64,000 nt of DNA from Sipunculus nudus (Eukaryota > Annelida > Sipuncula > Golfingiida > Sipunculidae). The notes under the pieces were generated by a model, which saw nothing but the letters and a program-made list of their open reading frames with translations, was not told the DNA's origin and did not search any database. Below, piece by piece: positions 26,298 through 39,537 of this stretch (position 1 is its first letter; each line of letters opens with the position of its first letter). The stretch spans positions 5,255,900-5,319,899 of the forward strand of contig CM049322.1 of assembly GCA_026874595.1 (NCBI GenBank), given 5' to 3'. The translations under genes and the position numbers were made by a program.

Positions 26298-26352
26298 GGT
26301 TTCAATTTCGCGGCCTTTCCCCTACCGCGAATATCGCGATTTTGAAACCACC
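26298..26352. repeat. CGCG-containing inverted repeat
   Basis: GGTTTCAATTTCGCGG is mirrored by CGCGATTTTGAAACC with two mismatches, and CCGCGAAT follows again. The high CpG content contrasts with the AT-rich surroundings. Confidence 0.6.
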
Positions 26353-27780
26353 GCGAATAACAAGCCAACCACAGTATGCCTCGGCATCACACAAGTTGAT
26401 TCAAACATATTTATGGGTCTTTTTGTTGAAGAAATAACTTATTGATTTTGGGGGTCAGCTGGTCAGGAGGTTAAAGGTTGCAGGTCAAAGTTATTCACAC
26501 ATTGGTTGCTAAGTGATTTTTGCTAAGGTACATCTCACTGTGTGCCCATAATTGTCAGTGACACTTGTGATATATGACTCCCTTTTGTATCAGCTCGTGG
26601 AGTGATAGGACATATCATTAGTGCATAACAAAAACATTGTTGCCAGAATGCTTTGGCCAGGCATTTTAAGACTAAGAGAGTAAAGTGTTAAGGTTGAGCT
26701 ACTGATTTATAATATGATGGGAACATTTTGCAGTTTATTTCATGGAATCATTGCAATAAACTTAGTTTGATAGATATCTGAATATTATTATACAAATCAT
26801 CAGATATACCAGCAAGTGTTTGTTCTGATAATATGTGGGTCTGTACCTGGATTTAGGATGGCTTTATTTGATTAAAATACTCTTAGTGATGCTTTCTGCA
26901 TTTCTTTTCTTTCAGGTTTTGCAGTTAACCTACCCTGCTGACCCCATTGAAAAGCAAGGTGATAATTAAAAAAATATTGGACTAACACTTTTTACATTTG
27001 CATGTCCATAAATTTGATATGAGAGCTCTTCAACCTGATGATGCCTTTTGAATTGTTTTGGACATTAATAACTGTAACATTCTTTGGAGCAATTGCCACA
27101 AGTTTGGTCTCTTATTGGAGGATGTGTGAAATCTAATGTAAGAGGTGTCAGATATCCATTATATATGCCAGGTAGCTAGCTTAGAAATGCTTTTGCCAGT
27201 GCAGTTTCTGTGATTTTATTTTGTAATGTTTGGTCCCTTTTAGAGGATTTTGTTGTTCAATTTCCGACCTGCCAGAAATCCAAAATGGCCACCAGTAAGC
27301 CATCTTTAAATTCCTTTAGAACATATCATCTTAACAACTATTAAAGTGAATGCAGTGGGATGTATATTAATGCAATCTTGCATTGGGTCAAAGATTTCTT
27401 AATAAATATGACCATCATTTATGATAGCTCATTACAGTTGGCGTGTATTGAATAAAAATTAATACAGGAGCACCCGTTTCACAATAATTCTTGCATGGAT
27501 TTCCTTGGTTCTTTGCTATATATTTTGAACTTATATTTGGTTTGTGTGGTATTCCTTTTGAGACTGACAGGTATCAAGCAAGCTGTGGGATTAGTTCCTC
27601 ATAGCTCATCAACCATACATTTTGCCTCAGACCATCAATTCGCTGTGTTTTAACCAGGCATATGTGATATATAGTTATGTCAACGTAGAAAATTTCAACA
27701 AAATTGGCATACAGGTTCTTCAACTATTTGATTGGAAGTTGTGAATCGCAGCCCATGATGTCACAGGTCATGCTTGGTGT

Positions 27781-27810
27781 TGCGCGTCATGACCCATGGG
27801 TCACTTGTTG
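27781..27810 (+). repeat. Copy of the GTGACCCATGGGTCAC element tail
   Basis: TGCGCGTCATGACCCATGGG followed by TCACTTGTTG, the clearest palindromic version of the tail. Confidence 0.55.
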
Positions 27811-30800
27811 TTTATATCCAGGTGTTTATAACATGTGGGGAACCCGCCAAAATAACAAACGCCTTTAACAAGGGCACCTGACAGAAAGGCCGACGAACCA
27901 GAGTTTTGCAAAGTGCGTTTTGCAAGTAGTGATATTGCAACTTCCGCACATGTGCAACCAACCAAAGTTACTTTTTTTACGTTTGTCAACATTGCTGTGT
28001 TTACAAACAACTTGTAGATAAACAAGCTCATACACCCTTCTCAAATACGTTATAAAATCTTTTTTGTAAATGAATTACCCAGAGTTCATTAGTATGTACT
28101 TCAAGTAAGCCATTCACACAAGTCCTGTTGAAAAGCCAGGGGATTATCCTGAGTCGTATTTTATAATATACAGGGCTCACAAATGGCATTCACACACGAG
28201 TATTCCCAGCCTTCATCATGTTTCATTAACTAAGTTACCAGTAGACGTATTCAAAATATGATATTGATATATATATATAAGGATCGGTCATTGCTAGTTG
28301 TCCTTCTGTTCGGCCATTGGTCCATGTTGCATGGTTGGACGGTTTGTAACAGTTGCAGCTAAGGATATTTGCCTGTTTGTCATTTACACATATAATTTGA
28401 AAACCCACAACAAATATATAATTTGGTCAATAATCTGATTCCTGTGAGATTTGAACCCCTCTACACCCCGACACCTCTTACACCCACACAGACCTACACA
28501 CACATCAACATACTTTCCTGCCTTTCCCCCTGGAAAGCCTCGAGCTTGTCAAGGACAGTGGTCCTCTTATGTTCAGCTGCGCCGCGTTTAGTCTTTAAAA
28601 TATCGTTAATTGGTTTGCATTGTGGTTACGAAAAATCCTTCTTTGAATGTACGCGCAACTGTCAAAGACCATTGTATGAACACTGAACGGATATTTATAT
28701 ATACATTTATGGAAGCAAAACAAGCTTGAATACTCTCCACTATTAGACAGGTTTACGCAGCAGCATTCACTGATTTATTAGTCGACAGACAGTTAAGACT
28801 ACTGAAACTCTCAGATTTTTAACTTGCAATAACTTAATCACGGTTCGTGAAATAAGAATAAAACTTTAAATGTAGAATCTCGAAATATTTATCATTTGCA
28901 AGATATATATTTTGTCATAACATCTTCCTAATTGTAACCAAATTATACGTGTAGAACACCCTTGCTGTACCATACATCGCCCCGTTTCGTTGGGCATGGT
29001 CAACCAAAATTGAAATAGGTGCCTATTTTAAGGTCATTTGCGGCATTATTTAGCAATGTTCATTTGTTTAGAAACTAAAAGTTATAAAAGGCTGACATTA
29101 TAAAGATTTGAACCATAGCTGAAGATCTTTTTAAAGTAAAGTTTTAGTGCCGTCATGTGCTGAAACGCCCCGGTGTTCTGTTAACCCTTACGTGGTGGGC
29201 GGTAAATAGAAATGCCAATGTCAGCCTGCCATGAGTGAGTGCTGCGTCGAAATATGAATGAAAAATGGAAACTTTCCTTAGGAAAGTTGACGTCTTCGAC
29301 CAGCCACTTTGGGTTCTAGCGAAAATCACTCGTTTATGCTTCAGGTTTCTCATACGTGCGTATCTTTACAAGATAAGTTATTTTGATATTTAATTCGGTT
29401 GACTGGCATTGTTTACTGACGCACCAGCAAGAAGTGACATTGAGCGATGTGTCAAAAATTATACCGCCGAACCGGTGCGAAAATAATTCGATTTTCGGGG
29501 TGATTAAAGAAAATACAGTTTTCATCCTAGTGGTTTGTATGGATCAGCAGAGCAGTTTTCCCAAATCTAATCGAAAATCATTTGCAAACAAGAATAGTGC
29601 ACTTCATAGGCGGCCTATCAAATACGTTTATTCATCATATTCCACCTGTCGTGGTAAAATGTTCTACCATTTACATCCACAAGCAGATTTCCCCCTCGAA
29701 CAATATTTAAATGCGTAAATTTATATATTCTTGAGTGTAAAAAAAATAAAACCAGAGATTAAACAGAAGTAAATGACCGGGCCATAAGCATTCAAGGATG
29801 AAGGTTGGCAGAAACGTGACAAGTTGGCGAGAACATCGCTGTTCGATATGAAGGTACATATATATCAGATATATTAAAAACATATCTGTAAAATAACCAA
29901 CTAAGTTTAAACTTATATAGAGATGTTGTATTGTTCTAAGTTAACTATATTAAATATCTTATACTTTTTTATATAAACAATTTCCAAAGAAACCGAGGCT
30001 GTCCGGCTTAGTCATTTCATGAACGGCTGAACGGTGATACCGAGGCTGTCTAACAGACGTCGCTACAAGTCTCACCCTAAATAATCTCATTCATTTTAAT
30101 CGTCATGAGTGCTGATATTATTTAAAATTGTCTTTTTTTTAACGGGAAAATTTGTATGCAAATAACAATTACATTGTTAACATTTACACCATACATTTAA
30201 TAAAATAATTCTGTGACTACAATATTTGCTTTATCTCCTTTTATCTCCCACAATTGTACCGTGTCTGGGTGTCTTGCCGGAGCAGGCTTTTCGCAGTCAG
30301 TTTCAGATGAACTATCTAAGGCCGCTGCTCGAGTTCGAGATTTTCGATTTTGAGTTTGTTTTTAAGGCCGCCGCGATAAAAACAGGATTTACGGTACCTC
30401 CACCTCAGCCCGGACTACATACGCAGTGTTTTGTCAATGATTTTAACATTACCACTCTTTAAGTCTGAGGTTTTGTATTTAAATTTAAATTTTATCCATG
30501 GTCTAAACTCTGATTAAAAGTCAGTCCATCTTTCTGCATACGGACAAAAAAAATCGTTTTTGTCATCCAATTCAAGAAGTTCCGGTGATACACTTTGATA
30601 TCTCAATTCAGGGGCCTCTATTTAAAATGCTATATGGGACAAAAACATGTTCCACCATGTAAAATCCGAACGCTTTCCCGGTGCTAAAAGTTGCTAGATA
30701 AAACATTGTACTCCTAAGCTGGAGGGACACAGTCCTGGCGAGCGTGATAACTATACAAATATTTGACAGGGTGTTGTTTTACAATTATGCTAGTTTTTGA

Positions 30801-32879
30801 TAAGGGTTCAAGTGATTTGACGGTCTTTAATGACCGTTTCCTTGAGAATGACCCTTTACCTTGAAAAGTTTCATATTAGTTTAACATTAAAATATGTGTA
30901 AATGAATTGCATTAAAAATTGGTATGACCAAATGTCTAGGTTAGCTTTATCTTGGAGGTCCGGAAGGAAGATTTATAAGTGGTGTCTTCTGTCTTTCTTC
31001 CCCGTTTCTACTCAGTTAACTTCACATCCATTCTGCTAATCAATAATGTAAGCATTATGATACAGTCATTTATCCACTGATATTTCTCATATTTTGTGCA
31101 TGTGATTATATAGGTGTCAGATACAGAATCTGTTAGGGGATCCTGCATGGGCTTTTAAATGATTGCAATAGTGACTGCATGTGTATTTTTGTCCCCGTCT
31201 GGTGAAAATTATACAAAACTTCAAAACATTCTCATGAAAGGGTTTATGGAATGTCCTGAAATTTTACTCAAGATATGGTCTAAGATATTTATGCTGTTAT
31301 CTTGTACTTAAACCTTGTTCTGCCGTCTACAATCTTGTTGTCTGGTGCAGGATACCCCCGTATCTCTCTCCTGCCATATATACCTTAAGTCCAGGTTGGT
31401 CACGGGCAGAACTCAACTTGGATTTTGGCACGGGTCAAACTGAACCAGATATGAATATATGTATTTAAGCGGGGATTTCTAATACTTTAATGAAACACAT
31501 TACCTATAATTCAGCAAAATTTCTGGGGATAAAAACACCCCCAACATCTTGCATCATAATTATGATTTTAAAATATTTTTAACGATATTAAACTTCAAAA
31601 TGGAAATTACATCTCAGTATACACTATCCATAGAATTTTTTGTTCCAGTGGCATTTTTTATACGGGGATGTCTGTATATACAAATGTTGTGTAGCTCTCA
31701 CTGAGCGAAGCATTGGGTGTTCTCCGTCCGTCCTGCCATCAATTTGTCCGAAAGCGCATCTACTATTTGGTACCGGTTATAGCACTAATTATAGAAATAT
31801 TTGACCTCCAATCTTCTTACAAGTTTTAAATCTAGGAAAGTCCACCTTGTAAAATTAGAAGCTGAAGAACGAAACTTATAGTCTTAAACTATAGAACACG
31901 ACGTCAATCGTAAATTTTGAGCATGTTTATCAAAGCATTCTCCGAGTTGCACGTTGGTGTAATCCAAGACTGCGCGGTCAAAACTTGGATGGGAGAATTA
32001 TGGTAGTCCGAATTCCTGCCACCAGATGTCCTCAAACGTCAGTCGAATGACTCCCATCGTAAATATATCTGGTACGTGATAAATACTCCCCTTCAGTTTC
32101 ACCTAATATTTAGAAATTACTCGCTATTTTATCGATAGGAACTATTTAATGCGTGAACATCGGCCCATGTAGCTAACACAGTGTATATCTGTACATCGTA
32201 TTTAATTACGTGCGCCTCGCATGATAAAGCATACTGTCGACCACGCTGCTCATGCAGAGACACCAAGCATAGATCTGTAGTTCAAATATAAAAATATATA
32301 AGGAAAATTTGACAAAATCTCAAACTGGCGTTACGATGGGCAGTTATTTAAAATTCATGTCGAAATCACGAAATATATACAACTTGGATAATGCTACTAT
32401 GCTGTTAGTCCATTTTGGGTAAATATGTAAAAGTGTTTCCCAAGAAAAACCATCCCTGGACATGGATTACTATTTCCATTCTGTTTTTTTTTTTTACATT
32501 GTTCTGGTTCTGTGTGCGTGTAAACAAGGTCCATTGATTCATATATTTTTACCTTGACAAGCAATATAGGCCTTAGGTCAGATCCTGCGCATGCGTGACA
32601 ACTCCCAAACAAGGCGAAAAATCAAGAAGAATTATGATGGGAGAAACAACAAAGAGTATTGATTGTGAGGGTTGAATGCACACAGAATTTGTTTTCACCT
32701 GTGATTTTGCGTGGTGCAAGTTTATTTCTCTTTGTATACAGGGAGTAAGAAAATGGCTTTAGGACAAAGTAAGGACAGACACCATATATTTTGAGGAGTA
32801 AACACTTTTACTGCATGTAGATTTAGCATAACATGGTATGTAAATATGTACATTAATGTATTCTATAAAAACAGAACAG

Positions 32880-33985
32880 CAGGTCGCGCCACCTGTCTGG
32901 TCTCCAACAAAGCTATCAAAGTCGTATAAACGTCAACATTTCAGGATGATTCATCTATCCATTCCTCAGATATGAGCCTTTTCCCCCAAAGCGAACGGAC
33001 GGATGGACGCCACGCAAAAACATTTGCAGATGGCGCCACCTGTCTTGAATACAAGATGGAGGTATCCAAGATCTATAGACACACACAATTTCGGGCCAAT
33101 AGAGTAAATCGCTACTGAGAAATGGGCATTAATGTATTCTACAAAAATGGAAAGGTAGGTGCATGGCGCCACCGGTTTGGTATATAAAAAAAATATCCTA
33201 TATGGATGGACATGCCACATTACAGACCAATACATTGAACCATCCTGAGATATTAGCAATTTTCAACCAGAGCAAACACACGGATGGACACCGCATGAAA
33301 ACGATTGCAGATGACGCCACCAACATTGAGCATGAGATGGTGGTACATAAGATCTATGGACATGCACAATTTCAGGCCAATACTGCAAATCACTCCTGAG
33401 AAAAGGGCATTAATACTGCAAATCACTCCTTAGAAAAGGGCATTAAATTTATTCTATGAAAACGTTGTGGTCGGTGGAACCACCTGTCTTTTCTGCGAGA
33501 ACACTCTCTAGGATGGATGTACAAGCCAAATTTCAGACCCATGTATTGAACCACTTATGGGATATGAGCAATTTTCATCTAAAGCAAATGACTGCAGATG
33601 GCACCACCAGTTTTGAATATAATTTCAGCCCAATACGTTGAACTATGATGAACAGATGGCAAATGCATGGATGGACGCCACGCAAATATAATTGTAGGTG
33701 GCGCCACCAGTCTTGAGTACGAGAGTTGAAGAGTTCCAAGATCTATCAAAAAGACGTCGACACCCAGTGTCACACTGCACAATAAGGACTGCAGGTGGCG
33801 TCACCTGTCTTTGTTAGACACAACTACTTAAGGTTATAACTAAGCCACATTTTGGAAGGATCCATCCAAGGGTCTCAGAGGAGTTCTCCAGGAACGAACA
33901 TGGCAGCTGGGGATACGGCAGTGGATCGCGGTCAAAACATAGTATCTGCAAAACTGTTTAGGCAGATACAAAAATACACATACAC
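32880..33985 (+). repeat. GGTGGCGCCACC tandem family, locus A, with 3' hairpin
   Basis: Motifs CAGATGGCGCCACC, CATGGCGCCACC, GATGACGCCACC and AGGTGGCGCCACC alternate with GGATGGACGCCACGCAAAAA-like blocks, on a period of about 283 bp. It ends CGGTCAAAACATAGTATCTG followed by a GTATCTGC/GCAGATAC hairpin. No coding function. Confidence 0.75.
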
Positions 33986-34489
33986 ATCTACATAAACATT
34001 TGACCACATGTGCATGTGATCATCAATTCACCCAGACTTGAAAAGTGTAACCTGAAATTTTCTTATATAACCCCCAATCTTTATTTGCTAAAGATCCTCC
34101 AAAAAATCATTGCTCAATTAAGCAAAACAGACCACATTCAGGCTTCAAAACAACAACACTAGAGGAAAAAGACAGAAGGAAAAGTATACAAAATAAATAT
34201 ATTTTGGCAGTTCAAGGTAGTCCAGCTGTGATGATACATTCATTTTCCCCCAAAGTTTTTAATAAGTTGATGCTCACAAACCACACACACACATTTTTGA
34301 ACTAATACCATTTTTTTGCTGTTTTCAATTTGATGATATGTTAAACTAGACATTTCTTGGCACCGCAGGTGCCAGAGTATCCCCAGACATAGTAGGCCCC
34401 CCTCCTACAAGAACAGACCCCCATTTTTAGCAGCATATACTGACACTTGGCATATTTATTGTTTATTCCATCTAACGATCCACAATCTT

Positions 34490-37150
34490 GTTGAAGATGT
34501 TGGTCCTGTGACCTTGATCTTTTTAAAGATGTGTCCTGTGACCTTGACCTTTGATCTCATAACCCCAAAATCAATTTGGGTCTTGCTTTTCCAATGGGAC
34601 ATATGCAAGTCAAGTTTGAAATCTATACATCAATAAAGCAGGAATTATCATCCAGAAACTTATTTTTGGACAGATGGCTCCTGTGACCTTCACCTTTGAC
34701 CTTGTGACCTCAAAATTGATAGTGTTCTTCCTCTCTTGGCAGGAGAACTATATGTGCAAGATGAAAGATATGAGATGAAATGTTTGGCTGAAAATGCATC
34801 CACATCTTTTTAAAGATGTGTCCTGTGACCTTGACCTTTGACCTCATGACCCCAAAATCAATTTTGGTCTTACCTTTCCAATGGGACATATACAAGTCAA
34901 GTTTGAAATCCATACATCAATAAAAGCAGGAATTATCATCCAGAAACTAATTTTTGGACATATGGCTCCTGTGACCTTCATCTTTGACCTTGTGACCTCA
35001 AAATTGATAGGGGTCTTCCACTCTTGGCAGGTGAACTATATGTGCAAGAGGAAAGATCTGAGATGAATTATTTGGCTGAAAATGCATCCACAATCTTTTT
35101 AAAGAGATTTCCTGTGACCTTGACCTTTGACCTCATGACCCCAAAATCAATTTGGGTCTTGCTTTTCTAATGGGTCAATAACAAAGCCAAGTTTGAAATC
35201 CATACATCAGTAAAAGATGGAATTATCATCCAGAAACTAATTTTTGGACAGATGGCTCCTGTGACCTTCACCTTTGACCTTGTGACCTCAAAATTTATAG
35301 GGTTCTTCCTCTCTTGGCAGGTGAACTATATGTGCAAGATGAAAGACCTGAGATGAAATGTTTGGCTGAAAATGCATCCACATCTTTTTAAAGATGTGAC
35401 CTTGACCTTTGACCTCATGACCCCAAAATCAATTTGGGTCTTGCTTTTCCAAAGGGACATATACAAGTCAGGTTTGAAATCCATACATCAATAAAAGCAG
35501 GAATTATCATCCAGAAACTAATTTTTGGACATATGGCTCCTGTGACCTTCACCTTTGACCTTGTGACCTCAAAATTAATAGGGGTCTTCCACTCTTGGCA
35601 GGTGAACTATATGTGCAAGAGGGAAGATCTGAGATGAATTGTTTGGCTGAAAATGCATCCACAATCTTTTTAAAGAGGTTTCCTGTGACCTTGACCTTTG
35701 ACCTCATGACCCCAAAATCAATTTGGGTCTTGCTTTTCTAATGGGTCAATAACAAAGCAAGTTTGAAATCCATACATCAGTAAAAGATGGAATTATCATC
35801 CAGAAACTAATTTTTGGACAGATGGCTCCTGTGACCTTCACCTTTGACCTTGTGACCTCAAAATTTATAGGGTTCTTCCTCTCTTGGCAGGTGAACTATA
35901 TGTGCCAGATGAAAGACCTGAGATGAAATGTTTGGCTGAAAATGCATCCACATCTTTTTAAAGATGTGACCTTGACCTTTGACCTCATGACCCCAAAATC
36001 AATTTGGGTCTTGCTTTTCCAAAGGGACAAATATAAGTCAAGTTTGAAATCCATACATCAATAAAAGCAGGAATTATCATCCAGAAACTAATTTTTTTGG
36101 ACATATGGCTCCTGTGACCTTCACCTTTGACCTTGTGACCTCAAAATTAATAGGGGTCTTCCACTCTTGGCAGGTGAATTATATGTGCAAGATGAAAGAT
36201 CTGAGATGAATTGTTTGGCTGAAAATGCATCCACAATCTTTTTATAGAAGTTTCCTGTATCCTTGACCTTTGACTTCATGACCCCAAATTCAATTCCGGT
36301 CTTGCTTTTCCAATGGGTCAAATACAAGTCAAGTTTGAAATCCAAACATCAATAAGGGAAGGAATTATCATCCAGAAACTAATTTTTGGACAGATGGCTC
36401 CTGTGACCTTCACCTTTGACCTTGTGACCTCAAAATTGATAGGGTTCTTCCTCTCTTGGCAGGTGAACTATATGTGCAAGATGAAAGATCTGAGATGAAA
36501 TGTTTGGCTGAAAATGCATCCACATCTTTTTACAGATGTGTCCTGTGACCTTGACCTTTGACTTCATGACCCCAAAATCAATTTCGGTCTTGCTTTTCCA
36601 ATGGGACATATATAAGTCAAGTTTGAAATCCATACATCAATAAAAGCAGGAATTATCATCCAGAAACTAATTTTTGGACATATGGCTCCTGTGACCTTCA
36701 CCTTTGACCTTGTGACCTCAAAATTGATAGGGGTCTTCCACTCTTGGCAGGTGAACTATATGTGCAAGATGAAAGATCTGAGATGAATTGTTTGGCTGAA
36801 AATGCATCCACAATCTTTTTAAAGAGGTTTCCTGTGACCTTGACCTTTGACCTCATGACCCCAAAATCAATTTGGGTCTTGCTTTTTCAATGGGACATAT
36901 ATAAGTCAATTTTGAAATCATTACATCAATAAAAGCAGGAATTATCATCCAGAAACTAATTTTTGGACAGATAGCTCCTGTGGCCTTGACCTTTGACCTT
37001 GTGACCCCAAAATTTATATGGATCATCCATTATTGGCAAGTGAGCTATATATTCAAGATGGAAGACCTGGGATGAAAGTTTGGCTTAAAATGCATCCACA
37101 GTATCTTTTAAAATGCCAGTCCAGTGACCTTGACCTTTGACCTCATGACC
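34490..37150 (+). repeat. Tandem array of about nine 284-288-bp units rich in TGACCT half-sites
   Basis: The landmark GGCTCCTGTGACCTTCACC recurs near 34,675, 34,963, 35,251, 35,535, 35,822, 36,108, 36,396, 36,684 and (degenerate) 36,971. Each unit has two half-site clusters: TGACCTTGACCTTTGACCT with TCATGACCCC, and TGACCTTCACCTTTGACC with TTGTGACCTC. Short open frames of 61-67 codons recur once per unit on either strand; they are by-products. Confidence 0.92.
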
Positions 37151-37742
37151 CTATAACCTATAGGGTTCTTACTTTAGTGGTGGGCCATACATAAGTCATG
37201 TTTGAAATCCATATGGCTATCAACATTGGAGATATCATAAGAGGTGTGTAATTTTCACCATATATGGCAATAATCAAGGTCAAGGCCACTATCATAGGAA
37301 AGGTCATGACCCCAATTTAAATAAGCATCATCCCATAACCCATACCTATGTATATGCATAATATAAAAGAAATCTGTCCATTAGTTTTTGACTTATAATG
37401 CTCACAGTGCTGTAAGGTGGCAATTTAGGGGGTATTAAACGGCACGAAAACAAGTAAAGAATAATAGGTGGCGCCACCAGTTTCTAGAACTTGACAACCC
37501 TATCCATGATCTTCCATCAACTTGATTTTGGGATAAATCCATGCAAGATTTCTTGAGATATTAAAGAATTTGTGTGATTTTCCCCAAAATTGGACCTATT
37601 CAAGGTCAAGGACACTCTCCTAGTGAAGGTCATGACCTCATTTTAAATAGGCATCGTCCTCTTACCCATATCTATACATATACCAAGTTTGGTAAAGTTC
37701 CGTGAAATATTTTTTGGGTTATCGCGCCAACAAGATTCATAT

Positions 37743-37743
<1 letters not shown>

Positions 37744-37776
<33 letters not shown>
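37744..37776. repeat. (CGG)11 trinucleotide repeat
   Basis: Eleven CGG triplets in a row at the 3' end of the element. At the related locus near 43,940 only GCGGCGGGACC is present, so the run is a local expansion. Confidence 0.95.
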
Positions 37777-37823
37777 GACCGGTATGAAAACATAGTATCC
37801 CCCGACTTTGTCTGGGGATACAA

Positions 37824-39347
37824 TAAAATATAACACTTACAGAAAACCACAATAGCTGTTACTGAGTACAGCCTTTGGGACTAGTTCCAGTGCTTTGTAT
37901 ATGAGAAATTCCTGCATTGTGGCATAGTGGAATTAGTTCAGCAAACTAGAGGCAGGTGGCGCTGCTCACCATGCCTCATCCCAGACTGGGTCATTCTCAG
38001 ATATTTACCGGTAAGTGAACCTTGCCATGAATTGATTTATTTAATTAAATAACCAATACAATGATAACTGACATTTAAACTTATCATGTAAGTTGGGCGA
38101 TGGTATCTGCAGACATGTTTGTGTTCATGTTGTATCACAAAAGAGGTACACTATGCCACAGTCATGAGCATATATCTTATTTTGACAAAATATCAGTGAT
38201 TTGATCTGAATGGGACCATACCTAACAATAAATAATATATGTATACAAGTATGTATGATATGTGCAAGGAAGTCAAATGTCTCAGTCCTGTTTTAGTTGT
38301 TTTGTCGTGATGCTGATGAATACAGTAAATTGATGAGGAGTCATTAAAATTATTGAATGTAATTTCATTGTAAACCCTTTCAGAAGAAATCTGTAAGATA
38401 CGATACGCAATGTTTCAGAAAGCACAAACATGTACTTAATTTTTGGGCCAAGTCTGTAAGGGCACCTCCTGTGTGCCAGGTGTTGTGGCCCGGGCAATGC
38501 AGAGTGTTTATGTTGAAACCTTTAATAACTCCTGGTCAACTTGTTTTAACACTTGTGTACAGGAGAAAGCCAACGGTTTCAGGGCAATATTTTGGCAGGT
38601 ATCAATTCATTTGAGAGGGAAAGAGCTATTATTTGTATTAATTCAACATGTTTTATCAGTGATTAGGCCCCTCTTTTAAAGTTGTTTCACAATCATAATA
38701 GACTCCATAAAGTATACAATATTTCAACCCTATCACAGTGTACTTTCTGGTGGCCTGTATATATTTTTGAAATTCTCATAGATTTTCACAAGACATGCTA
38801 ACATTGTATCCTCTATCATGTTTCTATCTACCCCAAAACTGAAAATTTAAATTCTGAGTCAAGAAAATTAGAAAGTTCCCTATTAACAAGAAAGACATTA
38901 AACAGAGAAAAAAAAAACAAAAATAAAAAGATTTTGAGATTTTTTCATGTAATTAAATATAAGTCCACTAAAAAGTTATTATAACTGGATGTTTAAAATA
39001 CTTTACTTCTGAAAATTAAAAAATTCAAATATCGTGTACATATGATTGAACACATAAATAAGGATATACCGTCAGTGAGAACATTGTACCAGGTTTAAAA
39101 TGATGTACACTCTGTGGGGCCTTTTTTGATTGATTTTAGATCTTGGAATTTTACCAACTGTGCTCCCTTAAAGACAATGCATTACATAACATTACCAAAC
39201 ACACAGACCCACATGCACACAGATGATATGAAACCCAAGCAGCCTCTCAATATGAGAATTCCCATCCACATAATACATCCGACTAGTCCCTCTGAATGCT
39301 GCAGTCCCACAGTGAAACGTCAATGAATATTTATGAGGGGAATTCCC
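37824..39347. other. Intergenic / NKAPD1 3' flank, no gene seen
   Basis: The probable 3' UTR of NKAPD1 lies in the upper part. Near 38,460-38,690 there is a degenerate relative of the TTAA-flanked MITE at 55,654 (shared AATATTTTGGCAGGTA and CAACATG.TTTAT..GTGATT). Confidence 0.5.
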
Positions 39348-39537
39348 TCAATGAGGTAATGGTGGTCCAATGAGATCTGAGTCCCTGTGTTTTGAGTATT
39401 TTTTCCTTTTCTCCCTGTCATCCTCAGAGCTATCAGAGTCACTATCACTGCTTGATCTCCTTTTCTTTCTCTTTGTCTTCTTTTTCTTCTTTTTCTCTGA
39501 TTTCTTTCTCTTTTTCTTCTTTGGTTCGTCTGATCTC
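39348..39537 (-). CDS. NKAPD1: NKAPD1 last coding exon
   Basis: After acceptor GATTTACAG, one base completes a Lys codon, then 62 codons and TGA follow. The peptide is a Lys/Arg-rich block interrupted by SSSDSDSDSSEDD and ends with DSDLIGPPLPH. It has the low-complexity basic/serine composition expected of NKAP-type proteins. The frame matches the previous exon exactly, which supports the join although the sequence itself is low-complexity. Confidence 0.85.

Larger units (their letters stand above)
26161..32880. other. Intergenic, no gene confirmed
   Basis: Includes a more GC-balanced stretch at about 28.4-30.5 kb with a few 60-110 codon open frames. None shows a recognisable domain or exon boundary, and none is called. 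An element tail (27,781-27,810) and a foldback (26,298-26,352) are present. Confidence 0.5.
34375..37823 (+). mobile_element. Non-autonomous element with terminal inverted repeats and a satellite core
   Basis: The left end GTATCCCCAGACATAGTAGG matches, inverted, the right end CCGACTTTGTCTGGGGATAC at 18 of 20 positions. Between them lie 9 units of a 284-288-bp tandem repeat, a transition containing one GGTGGCGCCACC, a CGG run and the conserved phrase AAAACATAGTATCC. Architecturally it resembles the satellite-cored non-autonomous elements described in bivalves (pearl, Helitron-like), but membership is inference. Confidence 0.6.

Noticed and set aside
28425-28475. B-box-like GGTTCAAATC on the - strand
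   Set aside because: No A box at the proper spacing, so no SINE or tRNA is called.
29383-29718. 111-codon + strand open frame in a GC-balanced region
   Set aside because: No recognisable domain, no exon boundaries and overlapping - strand frames; could be an old transposon remnant. Not supported as a gene.
30226-30462. 78-codon open frame with PLLEFEIFDFEFVFKAAAIK
   Set aside because: The CGCG-rich DNA resembles dispersed foldback sequence as near 26.3 kb; no supporting exon structure.
34710-36932. Recurring 61-74 codon open frames, for example with VTFTFDLVTSKLIG
   Set aside because: They recur once per 286-bp unit on both strands with different stops; this is shared nucleotide ancestry, not coding selection.
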